A DNA stretch of 64,000 bases from Eremothecium cymbalariae DBVPG#7215 (lineage: Eukaryota; Ascomycota; Saccharomycetes; Saccharomycetales; Saccharomycetaceae), in assembly GCF_000235365.1 (NCBI RefSeq), contig NC_016451.1, positions 248,001 to 312,000 on the forward strand. Reading direction: 5' to 3'. The position numbers were made by a program, and so were the translations under genes. Shown here one piece after another: positions 28,193 to 40,212 of this stretch. Below the pieces are notes generated by a model. The model saw only the letters and a list, made by a program, of their open reading frames with translations, ran no database searches and was not told the origin of the DNA. Numbering within the stretch: position 1 is the stretch's first letter; every line of letters starts with the position of its first letter.

Positions 28193-30289
28193 ATGCCGTT
28201 GGGACCAAGCGATCTGGAAGGAATGAAGAGCGAGCAACAAGGACCACAACATGTTACTACTTCTACTGAAGATGGTCCCTTGCCATCTGAAGTTGACAAG
28301 AAGAATGATTTACTGAAGTTTGTTCAAACTATCAAATTGAAGCAGTTAAACTCGAACAAGCACCAGGATGTTGAGTTTCAGAAAGGAGATTCGAATGCTA
28401 CTACCAAGTCTATGAATATATCTTATATGGCGGAAGGATCACCACCTTTTTCTATAGAATATAAGCCAGGCTTATCAAAGAAGCAGAGTGTTTATTCAGT
28501 TAGTGAACTACTCAAGCTGCAGAATAATATCCCGGATGATGTTACCAGCAATATACTTCTCACCCTGCCAAAAAAGAGCTTTTGGAGGTTAAGCGGAAGA
28601 GGATATCATGAAGGGAAGCACAGCCATAATCATGGTGGAAAGGACAGTGGTTCACATGACAAGAAAAGTTCTAGGAATCGTAATTCTAGGAATAATGGCA
28701 GGCGCAACAACCAAAATAATAATGGTGGTAATTTGAGAAACCCTAACCATGATTCTTCTAAGGAAGTCAGTAGGGATGAGTTGCTTGCCATGGAGGAGGA
28801 GTTGCAGCCAACTGGGAACTCCATGGCGGATTTTGAAAAGTGGAGGGCACAGGTAAAGGAACTTGAACGAAAGAAAAAGGGACTTCTACGTTCAGAGCTT
28901 AAACAGGAGGACAGTATGAAAGCGACGACATCTTTGTCTGATTTCTTTAACTTTAAAAAGGAAGAAAGCTCTGCTTTTGAGGAATTAGAACCATCTAAAA
29001 CCAGCTCAGCTACGCCGAAGGGATCGTCTTCGAGATTTTCATCCTTCTTCAGTAACGCATCAATATCTGCTGTTAGTGCTGCGCAAGAAAGCAACAAATC
29101 TGTCCCTGCCAACTCTCATCCCGAACCATCAACACAGACTAGCAGTTTCAGGTTGATGTCTTTGTTCAACAAAGAAGAAAAGTCTGATAACTCTCCAGTT
29201 AATTCACCAAGCACACCGGGTACTCCTGTTACAAGTCCGCAAGAAAAATCACAACATACACAGCAGCAGCCGTACGCCATCCAAACATCGAACTCTCCAG
29301 AGCAGTCTAATCAATTTTTCCAAAGCTTAATGACCAAGGGAAAGACTGGTACGATATGTAATGAACCTTCTGGGCAAAATGGGTCACATCCATCAAACTC
29401 TCAACATCAAATACTAGAGAAAATAGCATATACCGGGCCTCAACAGGTTTCTGCTCCTCCAGGCCTGACCAAGGCAAATGGGCCATCTGCAATTGTTCCC
29501 ACGGTACCCCCCTCTGGCTTCCCGCTGCATTTTACACACCCACATATGATACCACCAATGAATAGCCAAATAGCCATGCCACCTCCTGGTTTTCAAACTT
29601 TTGCTATGGCTCCACCACCTGGTATGTTTAGTGGAGCAACAATAAACGCTGAACAAGGACATCAAAGTCAGGGCCCACCATCCCAACAATCAGAACCACT
29701 ACAGTCTCAACATCAACCACAGCAACAGCAACAGCGACAGCAACAACAACAACAGAAACAGTCTCACCATCAACAACAACTGAAACAACAACTGAAACAG
29801 TCTCAACACCAACAACAACATCAACAACAGGAGCAACAGGAACATCTTCAGCATCAGCATCAACAATCAGAACAGTCACACCAATCTGCCCAGCAACAAG
29901 AACAACTTGAATATCGTCAGCAGCACCACCAACAGTCTCAGCAGACACAGCCATCGGTGCAGCAGCAGTCAAGTGGAAATTCGAATAAACGCTCGCAACA
30001 CACAGTGCCATCACAATATATGCCAGCACCAGGTGGGTTACCCCCACTGCAACCACCAATCCAAGGTAATCAAAACCAATTTACACGCCAGCAATCGGCA
30101 GCATTCGTCCCATACGGTCAAAAGATGGTTCCGCAACCACCTGCTGGATTTGCACCATATGGGCAAAACATGATGCCTCAGCCGCCAGCAGGATTTACTC
30201 CATATGTTCAAAAGATTTCGCAACCACTTACTGGTTTTAATCCATATGACCAAGCCATACCCCCTCAATTACAACAGCAGAAAAAATAA
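28193..30289 (+). CDS. EAP1: eIF4E-binding protein Eap1
   Basis: A 698-residue, largely disordered translation repressor. The canonical eIF4E-binding motif YxxxxL-phi is present as YSVSELL at residues 101-107. S. cerevisiae Eap1 (YKL204W, 632 residues) competes with eIF4G for the cap-binding protein and acts downstream of TOR. A Ser/Asn/Arg-rich region follows (about 140-190), then Pro-rich segments. The section at about residues 505-600 is dominated by Gln and His (CAA/CAG repeats). Near the C-terminus there are three or four repeats of a motif like PPAGFAPYGQ. The frame is open to an upstream TTG; the ATG at 28193 (MPLGPSDLEG) is used. Confidence 0.9.
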   Translation: MPLGPSDLEGMKSEQQGPQHVTTSTEDGPLPSEVDKKNDLLKFVQTIKLKQLNSNKHQDVEFQKGDSNATTKSMNISYMAEGSPPFSIEYKPGLSKKQSVYSVSELLKLQNNIPDDVTSNILLTLPKKSFWRLSGRGYHEGKHSHNHGGKDSGSHDKKSSRNRNSRNNGRRNNQNNNGGNLRNPNHDSSKEVSRDELLAMEEELQPTGNSMADFEKWRAQVKELERKKKGLLRSELKQEDSMKATTSLSDFFNFKKEESSAFEELEPSKTSSATPKGSSSRFSSFFSNASISAVSAAQESNKSVPANSHPEPSTQTSSFRLMSLFNKEEKSDNSPVNSPSTPGTPVTSPQEKSQHTQQQPYAIQTSNSPEQSNQFFQSLMTKGKTGTICNEPSGQNGSHPSNSQHQILEKIAYTGPQQVSAPPGLTKANGPSAIVPTVPPSGFPLHFTHPHMIPPMNSQIAMPPPGFQTFAMAPPPGMFSGATINAEQGHQSQGPPSQQSEPLQSQHQPQQQQQRQQQQQQKQSHHQQQLKQQLKQSQHQQQHQQQEQQEHLQHQHQQSEQSHQSAQQQEQLEYRQQHHQQSQQTQPSVQQQSSGNSNKRSQHTVPSQYMPAPGGLPPLQPPIQGNQNQFTRQQSAAFVPYGQKMVPQPPAGFAPYGQNMMPQPPAGFTPYVQKISQPLTGFNPYDQAIPPQLQQQKK

Positions 30290-30431
30290 TTCTGCTAATA
30301 ACTTTGCCATACAGTATTAATAAAATGTTATCAGATCTTCCTCAATATTATCAATTTTTATCCATTGTATACAATTCGTATTACTATTACTATTTTATAA
30401 ATGAATAAAGTGAAGCTACGTCCTATTTTTC

Positions 30432-31484
30432 TCATAGTTGTGAAATCTTCACAGCTAAGTTTAACAGTTGCAAGTGTTCATTCGTTCCATTGGCTAACCT
30501 GGAGTCTGTTTCAAATAACAACAGGAATAATTTATTTTTGAATTCAGTATCCAGTTCATCATTTTTGACATAGTAATCATGCAACTGCGAAATGACGGAT
30601 GCAGCGCACCACCCACTTTTAATGAAACTATTAACGTAGTTGATGATTTCTTTCAAATCTTTAGATTCAATTTTATTCACCAACTCGAGTAACACAGGTT
30701 CTGGAACAACACCAGCTAATTCTTCTACTTGAGACGTAGTGATCTCTGCGTTATCTAAATAGGCAACAGCCTTCGCTACTGACTGCAGCAATGTAATGCC
30801 CTTTCTTAAGTCACCCTCAGAAATATCCAATATCTTGTCCAAGGCACCATCTGCAAGGGTTAAAGACTCTTCGGAAGCGATATATTGTAACCTAGTCAGC
30901 GCGTTTGAGTTATCCAGAGGCTTGAACCTAAACTTGGAACATCTGGAGGCTAAGGGATCGATGATTCGAGTAACATAATTACAAATTAGGCAAAATCTTG
31001 TCACATTTGAGTAAGTTTCCATCGTCCTACGTAAAGCACTTTGAGCATCAGCTGTCATAGAATCAGCCTCATCTAATATAATGATCTTGTATGGAGGACA
31101 TGGATGTCTTTCTAAGTCTTCTTTGGAAGGAGTTGTAACGGTCAATCTTGCAAAATTCTTGACTTTTTCCCTTACGATAGATATACCACGTTCATCCGAA
31201 GCGTTTAGTTCCAAGACTCGAGTTTTCATCAATTCTGGACCAAAAAGTTCCTTAGTGAGTGCTAGGATAGTCGAAGTCTTACCAGTGCCAGGCGGACCAT
31301 AGAATAACATATGGGGCAGATTTGCAGATTCCAAAGTCTTCTTTAAAACCTTTACTGTGTGACTTTGAGCAGTAACATCTTCCAATTTTTTTGGCCTATA
31401 CTTCTCAACCCATGGCTTGTTCTGTTCAATCTCATCTAAACGATTGTTCAGATGTTTTGCGTTAAAAAAGGGCTCCGTTGTCAT
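30432..31484 (-). CDS. RFC2: Replication factor C subunit 2
   Basis: A 350-residue AAA+ clamp-loader subunit that helps load PCNA at primer ends and also takes part in checkpoint RFC complexes. Walker A is GPPGTGKT at residues 63-70, Walker B is ILDEADSM with DEAD at 138-141, and the arginine-finger SRC box is ASRC at 179-182. S. cerevisiae Rfc2 (YJR068W) has 353 residues. Convergent with EAP1 and divergent from YAE1, with 182 bp between start codons. Confidence 0.95.
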   Translation of the reverse strand: MTTEPFFNAKHLNNRLDEIEQNKPWVEKYRPKKLEDVTAQSHTVKVLKKTLESANLPHMLFYGPPGTGKTSTILALTKELFGPELMKTRVLELNASDERGISIVREKVKNFARLTVTTPSKEDLERHPCPPYKIIILDEADSMTADAQSALRRTMETYSNVTRFCLICNYVTRIIDPLASRCSKFRFKPLDNSNALTRLQYIASEESLTLADGALDKILDISEGDLRKGITLLQSVAKAVAYLDNAEITTSQVEELAGVVPEPVLLELVNKIESKDLKEIINYVNSFIKSGWCAASVISQLHDYYVKNDELDTEFKNKLFLLLFETDSRLANGTNEHLQLLNLAVKISQL

Positions 31485-31666
31485 GGAATTAGAGAATCAA
31501 GATCTAAATAATTTCCACAAGTTTCCTTGATAACCTTCTTTTATGTAGCTCTTTAAATAAGTGGATTTGGCGTTTACTGTTGAATCCGCTGAACCTCATT
31601 TTTTCATTTAAAGCTTGCGCTAGCAAATTGTAATGACAATTTATCCCTCACTGAAAGCTCATCAGA

Positions 31667-32098
31667 ATGAATGATAATAATGACTGGTTAGATGAATCAG
31701 ATTTGGTTTATGGAGAAAATGGAGGGAATCTTTCTGAATCTCAAGAGTTAAGGAAACTAAAGCGTATTCATTGGAAAAGGGGATATCGTGATGGTGTCTC
31801 TTCAGCAAAAGAAGAAGCATTACAACAAGGATTTGATGAAAAGTTTCCCGATGGTTGCAAGTCAGGGTTCCAAGTAGGTGAAATAATTGGTCGTATGCAA
31901 GTTCTAAATTCTCTATTTGGAGACGAAGACGAAGATCTGAGACAAGATTTCCACTTAGCATTGAGGGAACTTAGAATATCTAATGTTCTTACACGGTCTA
32001 ATTTTGATAATGAGATGAACATACTAGGTTCCAAGCCGGCAGTAATTTCAAAATGGGATTCGATTTTAGTGAAGTACTCTGAGAAATACTGTGTCTGA
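31667..32098 (+). CDS. YAE1: Yae1, Fe-S cluster delivery adaptor for Rli1
   Basis: A 143-residue protein carrying the family's deca-GX3 pattern: WKRGYRDGVSSAKEEA, QQGFDEKF, GCKSGFQVGEIIGRMQ, with glycines spaced at four-residue intervals. In S. cerevisiae (YJR067C, 141 residues) Yae1 works with Lto1 as an adaptor that brings the cytosolic iron-sulfur targeting complex to the ribosome-recycling ABC protein Rli1. The N-terminus is acidic and Asn-rich (MNDNNDWLDESDL). It converges with TOR, with only 76 bp between the stop codons. Confidence 0.93.
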   Translation: MNDNNDWLDESDLVYGENGGNLSESQELRKLKRIHWKRGYRDGVSSAKEEALQQGFDEKFPDGCKSGFQVGEIIGRMQVLNSLFGDEDEDLRQDFHLALRELRISNVLTRSNFDNEMNILGSKPAVISKWDSILVKYSEKYCV

Positions 32099-32174
32099 TC
32101 TTAAAACTTAATGCTGATAAATATAGGTGTAATACGTACGAATATTTGTAATATATACGGGTTCATTGAATTGC

Positions 32175-35100
32175 TTACCAGAAGGAACACCATCCAATAT
32201 AATGCTGACACAAGTTTTCAACTGATGTAGCTTGCTGAATTAATTTATCCACTTGTTCCGGTACATTCAGCTCATGGGAACTGCGGAAGTCATTACCAGT
32301 AAGCTTGTCAGTTATTCTTTTAAGAACTAGAGTTGCCCTAGCATTTCTAATTTCCACCCTTTGTTGAACCTCCATTCGAGCTGCTTCTTCCACTGTAATC
32401 ACACCGTTTCTTAGGAGCTCGCTTGGATTGGTTAAAGGTAGCTGAATTCCAGTTTGCTCCGTAATTGCTTGGGTTGGCAAATCGAACCCCCAATTAATCA
32501 GAGGGTCATGCGCAAATGCTTCTAAGATCGCCATCAGAGATTCCTTGTTATCCCGCAGAACCTTCATAACATTTTCACAAGTTATACGGAAACTGCCCTC
32601 AATTCCACTAACTTCCATCGCATAGGTCAGCATTCTTGTCAATCTGAAGGGAACCTTTTCTGGATATTTCTCCCTTAAAATCGCTGCTTCAAAACAATCG
32701 CCGAAATCAATGTGAACAACTTTTCCTGTTATACGATCCAACATAAGATTGCTTGGATGACGATCACCTAAACCTAAAATATAACCAACCATAGACATGA
32801 CTGCCAAGGATCTGGTATAGGTCGTTCTTCTTTCAAGCCAAGATTCAGATGATCTACTCTTTAACCATAAAACTTTATAAAGATCCTGACCTTTTGTATT
32901 GTCTAATGCATAAGTGAAAACTTCAACTTTTTGTAACAGCGTTAAATTATCATAATCAGGTGCCATTTGTAGCATTATTCTATGCTCCAAATTTAGCTGA
33001 ATTTTTCTCGACTCACGATATTCTCTAATCAACACATGAAAAGTGTCGCTGTTTGGGACCCAGCCTAATAAGCCAGACTTTGGGGATAATGGAATAGCAG
33101 GGTATTTTTGAATATCTAAATGTCTGCGGAAACATTCAGGATCATTTTGCAAAAGAGTGTTCACCAAGCCAAATAGCTGCATCACCAAGCTATCCTGCCT
33201 GATATCTTCATGCCCCTTAAGCGCATACTGGTAGTCCTTGCCATCACTTCCCTTAATCGACAAACGACGTGGTCTCTGTTTTGAGGAAATGACAGAAAAG
33301 ACAGGTTCAAAATGAGCAATACGAACAATTGATCTTCCGGTGTGATAGGTGCCAGGAACTGTAAGTTCGAGGTTGTGAGCAGCAAGCAGTTTAGGTGAAA
33401 CATGTTGCAAATCTAACGTCTGTAATTGGGGTAGTTGCCTACTGATACGCCGAAAAACATTGTAGTAGATATCCCAAGCTTGGTTTAAATTGCTGATATC
33501 TTGAGTACGCTTGTAATTCATAACCCACTCATAGGCATCGTTTAAATCTCTTCCAAAGGAATTCTGGAAAGATATCTCTCGCAGTGTCTCTGGACCTCTT
33601 TTTAACATTTCGTGAAGTGGTTCCAATGTAGCAAACATTTTCTCAGTATTGTGTTCTCCAAAAAATTGTCTGCTAGCATCTTCTAGACCCTCATACCATA
33701 ATTCGTGCCATAAAACGGCAATCCTAATCAATTCATCACTAACTAATTCCGCCTGCTCTACTAAATTTGAACTGTGCATACGCATTTTCTCTACAATTGA
33801 TAATGCAGCTCTTTGCCTTGATACAGACTCCGACTTAATCGCCACTGTAAGAGGGAATACTAGAGCTTGAGGATGTGCTTTGCCCAAATCTGACAACAAA
33901 GATAACAATGACCTGCTAACAGTTTGATTGGGTTGATGAATTCGGGAGATTAATTGGGGAATTACTTCCAACCAATTATCAATCTTGATTAAATTAAATC
34001 CCTCATGCATTGCTTGAGCTGCCTCTGGAATACCACCAAAGGTAAACCATAAAGTCAACAACCTTAAGGTATCTTGGAGAGAATTGGACTCTGATAATGA
34101 AATAGAGTGGAAAAAACCTTTGATTGCAGGAACTACATGCCGTTGAACCAATTCTGGATGATAATCAACTCCATTAACATTAGATGCTTCCAAAACAAAA
34201 GTGGTATGCTGCGTGCCACCGTTGACCTGCAACTGAGTATCGTTATTACTTTTCTGCGCTCTCTGTTCTTCTCTCACCCTATCTGTCATCAAAGATATCA
34301 CTTCAAAATTAGCCAATGCCCAATTATGCCATGCTTTATACCATATATTATCAAAATGTGTAGCCAATAAATAAGAGCCCAAAATAGCATCCGGGGTTTC
34401 AGTTCTCCAGTTAGGCTGCAACATTACTCTCCATTCGCCTTGTTTCAAAAAGCAGCGGGCTAACAACTTGGTGTACTCTTCAGTATGATTTGGAGGGACA
34501 ATGCTGTTTTTGGAGACACTCTGCGCTATCATATTACTTGGATCAAGACCTAAATCATGTGCCATCCGAGAAGTAAAACTTATTAAATGACGCAAAGCAT
34601 CTTTCCGCGAGCCAGTTGCCCAGATATATTTTAATTGAGCATAAACAACAGGAGGTGGTGCTCTGGCAGTGTTAGGATGTTCTGGATCACCACCCTCTTC
34701 CAATAAGGAATTCAACGCTTTTTGGGCCAAACCCATTCTGCCAGACTTCCGACATAGATTAGCAAACTTAATCCAAACCTGCATGTCTTGTTTTGGTTTT
34801 ACAACCAACGACCTCACCCTAAGAATTCTTTGCCAAACGTCAACGTTTTTCTGGCAGCCTAATAATCTATGATTCCATGTTTTCCTCATCATTATACGCT
34901 TTTCTGAAATCTGAGGCAACTTCTTATATTGGATTATTTCCTCCAACTCAGCAATCATTTGAGATCGTACTACAACACTGTAAGCCCTGTTATAACTTTC
35001 ATTAACCAAAGCTGACATCTCTGTAACTAGTAAATCTCTAGCCAAAAAAATATGTTCAGCCGCTTTTTCAAAATTATTCCTGTGCAAACACAATATTGCA

Positions 35101-38100
35101 TCAAAGAATTCTTTATCAGGGGATTGAGGTTTCATAACATTAATGTACTTTTCAATTGAATCCCATTGGGCTAAACCCCAGGCTGCACCAGCAGCCAATG
35201 GAGCAATTATTCTCTTAATTTCAAGTTTAGATGTCATCCATTTATCAGCTGCCAATTCTGACAGCTGCTCCCACTCACCAAGAGCGTGTAGAGACCTCAT
35301 CTTTCCCATAGTAACTTCAATGGTATCCTCACCTGCAGCTTCTCTTTGATTATAAGCGTTCAAAGCATCATCCCATCTTTGCAGCTTTTCATACCATGTT
35401 TCTTTTAGTTGTAAATCGTGATGCTGCTGAGCATGTTTCAATATACCAATTGCGGCATCTGTCTGATGCAATTGGTTGTTTATACTGATCAATGATTCAA
35501 TTGTAGAAGTGCTGGGTTCCTGAATAAATTCTAGTTCTTTATAGTGTAGAGCCTTTGCATATGCATGACACCGCTGAGCATACTCCCCCAATGTAGGAAT
35601 AGATATGGGCAAAGACTTATCATCATGTTCTAAAAATTCCACCAAATTCAACAGTGTTTGATGTATTTCAGGGGGATTATTCGGGGAAGAAAGAGCAGAA
35701 CATAGAGACTTAACAAGATCCTCCTGATATTGTGTATATAATTCAGTCCAACAACTTGCAAAAGAAGCATTGAATAACTCCCTAGCTAATGGATAATAAA
35801 TACCCGCCAAACCAGAACATGCTCTTAGAGCATGCGAAGGGGACTCTTTTAACAGTTGAATAGAAAGTCTTCTAATCCATTCTTGCCAATCTTCCTTTGT
35901 ACGTTGTTGACTACAATCCCAGGCACTCTTCAGCACTGTTTGATTTACCGGCAGTTTTCTTGACAGGACTTCTGATTCGGTGATTTCCTTATTTGATACA
36001 TCAAAATCCTTGTCCACTACTATTTTAGTTGGGAGAGGTTCATTGTTTAATAATTTTCCTACCAATTGGTCATATATACTGTGCTGAATATGCCCTTTAA
36101 CCAAAGTTTTGTTAATTATTGGCACAAAAACTGTAAAATCGGTGTTCAATTGTAATAACAGTAAACTTAAGGTATTCATAGTAGCCCTGATCAATTGCTG
36201 ATCCGAGGTACTGAGGACACGAATCATAGTCTGAACAATTCTTGAAGACATTTCAGACAAGTTGACATTTTTGGCCAACCTTCCTATTGTTACAATAGCG
36301 GCCTTATTCAGATTTCCGCTACTATATTCACACATCCTGACAATAGATGGGATAACCAAGTGCACGTAATCATCCAAATTAGATCCAAAAACAACAAGTG
36401 ATTTTAGAATTCTAATAGATACTATTTTCTTATTAGAATTATCTTTCTCTAGAACATCCAAAAACAACGTCAAAGTCGTCGGAATATAAGGCTTAAATTC
36501 TCCCTCAAGAGATTTTGATATGGATTCAATCACAGATATTATGGTGATTTGCAATTTTATAAATGGGAAGAATTCCTTGATGACTTCAAAAATTTCATCA
36601 ACATAAGGTCGTATATGTTGCTTAACTATTGCAACCATAACTCCTAGTTGCTGAAAGTAAAACTCCAATATCGAAGGTGGACAAGTTCTCATAACATTAA
36701 TCATACCTGGAATTATCTGTTTGAGAAATGAAACACAACGAAGACCTAAAGTTTGAAAAATATGCATTACCGCTTGAATAACAGCAGTGTGATGGGAGGA
36801 CAAAGAATGGTCTTTAAGAATTTTCATCAATGTGTTAATCACCACTGTGGGATAGTATTCTTCGTTAGAAGGGGACATGCCTTGCATTAACAAAGCCACA
36901 TCTATAGAAGGTGCGTTTTGTTCGACAGAGATCTGAGTGCTTGATGTTCTCTCTACTTCTCGATGTTTATATGGATCTAGAGCACCGAGAATACCAATTA
37001 ATCTAACAGTTTCTCTTCGAATACCTTGAGAACTTTCTGCCTTCAAAATCTTAACAAGGATGCCAAGAAGTTGAGGGTAGTCGAGTAGTGGATTAATAAC
37101 ATAACCTGAAGATGAAGCTAACTGTCCCAGAGTTTTCAGAGCAGCTCCCCGTTTAAATGAATTCGACTGATCCTGAAAATTATTTATTATCAAAGGCATC
37201 AATTTGTCCAAGTAATCTTTCATACTCTCACCTCCTACAACAGCTAGTTCACCCACTGCCTTTAACGCAGTAGATGCAACAGCAGACGAATTATCCTGGC
37301 ATTTTGGTAACAATACATCTAATATCGGTTCAATGTAAGGCCGCGTAACATCCTTGCTAGAACTGATCAAAGTACAAAACATAGATGCACTTTCTTCTTT
37401 TTTTCTGGTCATGCTTGAGTGTTTCAATTCTGTTAAAAGTTGAATTAGGGTTTTTCTCAACGATGGAACAATATATGCAGGATTCACCGATGATAACCTA
37501 CCAACAATTTTCATTGCTTCCATTTGAATTGCAAACACCTCGTCATTCAACGCCATAAATAGTAACCTGGCATTGTCAGGCTGGGATAACTGGGGATCGA
37601 AGCTGCTGTCCAAGTGTTTCAAAATTTCAAACCGGATTTCTGCAACAGGATCAGTTATAGCAACAGTCAACAATTTACTGAGTACCTCAGCCACTGCGTT
37701 CAATGCATGCAAAGAAGATTGCTTACAAATATGCTCTTTCACAAATAAATCACAAGACGTTAAGGCAGCCAATTTTCTAACTTGTGGGTTTTCATGTTCG
37801 ATGTAAGAAATGGTCACATATCTAACCAACTCAGTTAAAGAATATTTGTGATTTATTGTAGTTAACATCCGTAAAGCTTGCGTTAGTATGATAGCGTCTT
37901 GGTTATTATCATTAATATCGTTCGTCTTACGTAACCAGGATTGATCTCTGTAGTTCCTGGCCCTGTCAGCCGAAAATTGTTTGACTGGGGTTGGTGAACC
38001 TGGAGGCCTAAATTTGTCTCCCGATAAGGAATAACATATCAAATCAAGTAATTTCTCATTTATTAAGGCTTCTAATGCAGGAATCTCTTCATTTAATGTT

Positions 38101-39557
38101 TCCAGGGTATCTTGCATGTGGTCACTTAAAGGGCAAGCGAGCATCAGGTCCAGTAAGTCGCTGTGCAAGTACTTAGAAATTGCAGGACCAACGGCACATG
38201 CTAATTTTGCAATGCAATAAAATAATTCACTCTCGAAGTGTTTGCGGACTTTATATTTCGTCATGAAACCATCTCTAGTATTGTCTAAAATTGAATCCAT
38301 ATATGGAGCAATACTCGAGCGGACTTCATAGGCAATATCTCCAATTGAAACGAGTATGGCGGCTTTATCCGGATTGTTTATTAGGTTAGAGTGCATGTTC
38401 TTAAGAAGAGTCAAGTAATGCACCATAGTGTTGTCCAAGTAGGTTTCGGTAAACAATCTTGGGTCAAATGAGGCAAGGAGAGGCAGGATTGCATACAATT
38501 CCTTCCTAATAACAGCAGATTTATGATCCTTATACCTCATGGTTGTATCATAGATTTCATTGAACTTCTCATGCAAATAAGGCCCCTTTAGAGATACTAG
38601 CTCTCGGTAAACGAGAAGAGTGCCGTGAACAGCCTCATTTGTACTCAAATTCAGCCCATATGTACAGCCTTTAAATAATCTCTGAACCCATCTATTGGTT
38701 AATATAGAGTCTCGATCATTAATAATAGCCAAACAATGACTTAATGTAATTGCAGCGTCAGTTCTAATTACCAGCTTCGTATCTCTCAAGGCCCTCCAAA
38801 TATTATCCAATATGGAGTTCAAATAAGGATACAGGAGGTACGGAGAATTATTCGCGATTGCCGTAATAATTAACAATGATGCATGCTTCCTGTATTCTTG
38901 CTTTGAGTTGGAAGAAGAACTTTCCGGGGATGTTGTTAACCATTCAATACAAGTTTTCACCTCAAATTCAACAAAGTCGGAAGTAAGTGTACCACCAGGA
39001 ACGGCTAATTTACCCAGCGTCGTTGCTGCAGACCGCATAACATCAATATCACTTGAAGGTATTAAAACCCGCAAATAATTCGCTAATCGGGATGTCTGAT
39101 TAGGCAGTTCATCCGTATGAGAATAAAAGTCTATAAGCGTATTAACCGCTAGTACACCACCTAACTTTTCATTCGAATCCGAGCCATGTATCAATTCAAA
39201 AATCTTGTTATTCAATTCATTACTGAACCTCTGGAAATGCTCTGTAGACACCTCCCTTGCCAAAGAGATCAAACTATTTTTTAACTCAAATGAGGCTGCT
39301 TTGCGTTCCTGGCTATTATTACTTTTCAATCTATTGAAAATCACAGTAAACCCAGTAAAGCTAATATCAGATTCCCCCTCAACACTCCCTTGAGTAGCGG
39401 CTGATTTTGTTATATCCCCGGAGGTTCCATTGCCGACTGCTGCAGAAGAGGCACCTGCTGTGCCAGCAGCAGAAGCAGATTCAACGAATAAATCATCAGT
39501 AGAGGTAGTTATCGAAGTTAACCGCTTCTTGGACTTGTCTCCTTTTCTTTTCAGCAT
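32175..39557 (-). CDS. TOR1: TOR phosphatidylinositol kinase-related protein kinase
   Basis: A 2460-residue kinase, the single pre-duplication orthologue of TOR1 (2470) and TOR2 (2474); the symbol is a label for the pair. It controls growth through TORC1 and probably also TORC2. Order: low-complexity N-terminus, HEAT repeats (to about 1250), FAT domain, FRB domain with [18 protein letters not shown], where the serine at 1940 matches the residue whose mutation gives rapamycin resistance. The kinase domain has the catalytic loop GDRHPSNL (D2265, N2270) and HIDFGD (D2284). The FATC tail ends HYIGWCSFW. The upstream GTG in frame is ignored; the ATG at 39557 ([12 protein letters not shown]) is used. 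Confidence 0.97.
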   Translation of the reverse strand: MLKRKGDKSKKRLTSITTSTDDLFVESASAAGTAGASSAAVGNGTSGDITKSAATQGSVEGESDISFTGFTVIFNRLKSNNSQERKAASFELKNSLISLAREVSTEHFQRFSNELNNKIFELIHGSDSNEKLGGVLAVNTLIDFYSHTDELPNQTSRLANYLRVLIPSSDIDVMRSAATTLGKLAVPGGTLTSDFVEFEVKTCIEWLTTSPESSSSNSKQEYRKHASLLIITAIANNSPYLLYPYLNSILDNIWRALRDTKLVIRTDAAITLSHCLAIINDRDSILTNRWVQRLFKGCTYGLNLSTNEAVHGTLLVYRELVSLKGPYLHEKFNEIYDTTMRYKDHKSAVIRKELYAILPLLASFDPRLFTETYLDNTMVHYLTLLKNMHSNLINNPDKAAILVSIGDIAYEVRSSIAPYMDSILDNTRDGFMTKYKVRKHFESELFYCIAKLACAVGPAISKYLHSDLLDLMLACPLSDHMQDTLETLNEEIPALEALINEKLLDLICYSLSGDKFRPPGSPTPVKQFSADRARNYRDQSWLRKTNDINDNNQDAIILTQALRMLTTINHKYSLTELVRYVTISYIEHENPQVRKLAALTSCDLFVKEHICKQSSLHALNAVAEVLSKLLTVAITDPVAEIRFEILKHLDSSFDPQLSQPDNARLLFMALNDEVFAIQMEAMKIVGRLSSVNPAYIVPSLRKTLIQLLTELKHSSMTRKKEESASMFCTLISSSKDVTRPYIEPILDVLLPKCQDNSSAVASTALKAVGELAVVGGESMKDYLDKLMPLIINNFQDQSNSFKRGAALKTLGQLASSSGYVINPLLDYPQLLGILVKILKAESSQGIRRETVRLIGILGALDPYKHREVERTSSTQISVEQNAPSIDVALLMQGMSPSNEEYYPTVVINTLMKILKDHSLSSHHTAVIQAVMHIFQTLGLRCVSFLKQIIPGMINVMRTCPPSILEFYFQQLGVMVAIVKQHIRPYVDEIFEVIKEFFPFIKLQITIISVIESISKSLEGEFKPYIPTTLTLFLDVLEKDNSNKKIVSIRILKSLVVFGSNLDDYVHLVIPSIVRMCEYSSGNLNKAAIVTIGRLAKNVNLSEMSSRIVQTMIRVLSTSDQQLIRATMNTLSLLLLQLNTDFTVFVPIINKTLVKGHIQHSIYDQLVGKLLNNEPLPTKIVVDKDFDVSNKEITESEVLSRKLPVNQTVLKSAWDCSQQRTKEDWQEWIRRLSIQLLKESPSHALRACSGLAGIYYPLARELFNASFASCWTELYTQYQEDLVKSLCSALSSPNNPPEIHQTLLNLVEFLEHDDKSLPISIPTLGEYAQRCHAYAKALHYKELEFIQEPSTSTIESLISINNQLHQTDAAIGILKHAQQHHDLQLKETWYEKLQRWDDALNAYNQREAAGEDTIEVTMGKMRSLHALGEWEQLSELAADKWMTSKLEIKRIIAPLAAGAAWGLAQWDSIEKYINVMKPQSPDKEFFDAILCLHRNNFEKAAEHIFLARDLLVTEMSALVNESYNRAYSVVVRSQMIAELEEIIQYKKLPQISEKRIMMRKTWNHRLLGCQKNVDVWQRILRVRSLVVKPKQDMQVWIKFANLCRKSGRMGLAQKALNSLLEEGGDPEHPNTARAPPPVVYAQLKYIWATGSRKDALRHLISFTSRMAHDLGLDPSNMIAQSVSKNSIVPPNHTEEYTKLLARCFLKQGEWRVMLQPNWRTETPDAILGSYLLATHFDNIWYKAWHNWALANFEVISLMTDRVREEQRAQKSNNDTQLQVNGGTQHTTFVLEASNVNGVDYHPELVQRHVVPAIKGFFHSISLSESNSLQDTLRLLTLWFTFGGIPEAAQAMHEGFNLIKIDNWLEVIPQLISRIHQPNQTVSRSLLSLLSDLGKAHPQALVFPLTVAIKSESVSRQRAALSIVEKMRMHSSNLVEQAELVSDELIRIAVLWHELWYEGLEDASRQFFGEHNTEKMFATLEPLHEMLKRGPETLREISFQNSFGRDLNDAYEWVMNYKRTQDISNLNQAWDIYYNVFRRISRQLPQLQTLDLQHVSPKLLAAHNLELTVPGTYHTGRSIVRIAHFEPVFSVISSKQRPRRLSIKGSDGKDYQYALKGHEDIRQDSLVMQLFGLVNTLLQNDPECFRRHLDIQKYPAIPLSPKSGLLGWVPNSDTFHVLIREYRESRKIQLNLEHRIMLQMAPDYDNLTLLQKVEVFTYALDNTKGQDLYKVLWLKSRSSESWLERRTTYTRSLAVMSMVGYILGLGDRHPSNLMLDRITGKVVHIDFGDCFEAAILREKYPEKVPFRLTRMLTYAMEVSGIEGSFRITCENVMKVLRDNKESLMAILEAFAHDPLINWGFDLPTQAITEQTGIQLPLTNPSELLRNGVITVEEAARMEVQQRVEIRNARATLVLKRITDKLTGNDFRSSHELNVPEQVDKLIQQATSVENLCQHYIGWCSFW

Positions 39558-40212
39558 ATTAATAACAAGATTAAACTCTAGGCTTGGATATATGATCACT
39601 CTATAGGTATGTATATTGACTTCACGTTCACGTGTAGTTATAAATTTACTAGAACTGACCAGATTTAAACTACCGAAGAACCTCTATCTCTCGACAACAG
39701 CCGGGTAACAAGGATCCCTCCCCCTTCTTAAACTCCAAACCCAGTCGTCCGCTTGAAAGAAGTTTAGATAAGCAGAACTATCCAAGTTCTCAAAGTGATA
39801 TCTATTACTATATAGATCACCTGTTCTCAGATGCAAGCTTAATTTGTGGTTCTTTTGTTCTTCAAACCTGAATATTGTTGTTTTCATAAACAATCCTTTG
39901 TAGCTCAAAGCTGGAACGTAAGCCAAAAATGGCGACTCCTATATATACACAGGGGTGAAATGGCATTATCAAACTTGATAAGACGGAATATAAACATCTA
40001 ATTGAGAATGCCACATAGATCCTAGTTCTTTAGTTTAGTTGATTCGCATACCGCACTGAAATCTTAAAATATCATGAACAACGGAAGGCCCCATTTTAAA
40101 CCCCTTTTCTGGTTACCTGCCATATATACAACTTCAACATCAATCGACACACGATCTACTTTAGACTGGACAGAAGAGTTGGAATCAAACAATCTGCTCT
40201 AACGAATTAAGA
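39558..40212. promoter_or_regulatory. Divergent TOR/ARP3 promoter region
   Basis: 655 bp between divergent starts. It contains CACGTG at 39629-39634 (72 bp upstream of the TOR ATG) and CCGGGTAA at 39701-39708, the reverse complement of the Reb1 site TTACCCGG. A minus-strand frame (ATG 39887, about 67 codons) crosses it but has no recognisable protein character. Confidence 0.5.

Noticed and set aside
39684..39887. Small minus-strand ORF in the TOR/ARP3 promoter
   Set aside because: The ATG-started part is about 67 codons, spans a Reb1-type site and shows no family features.
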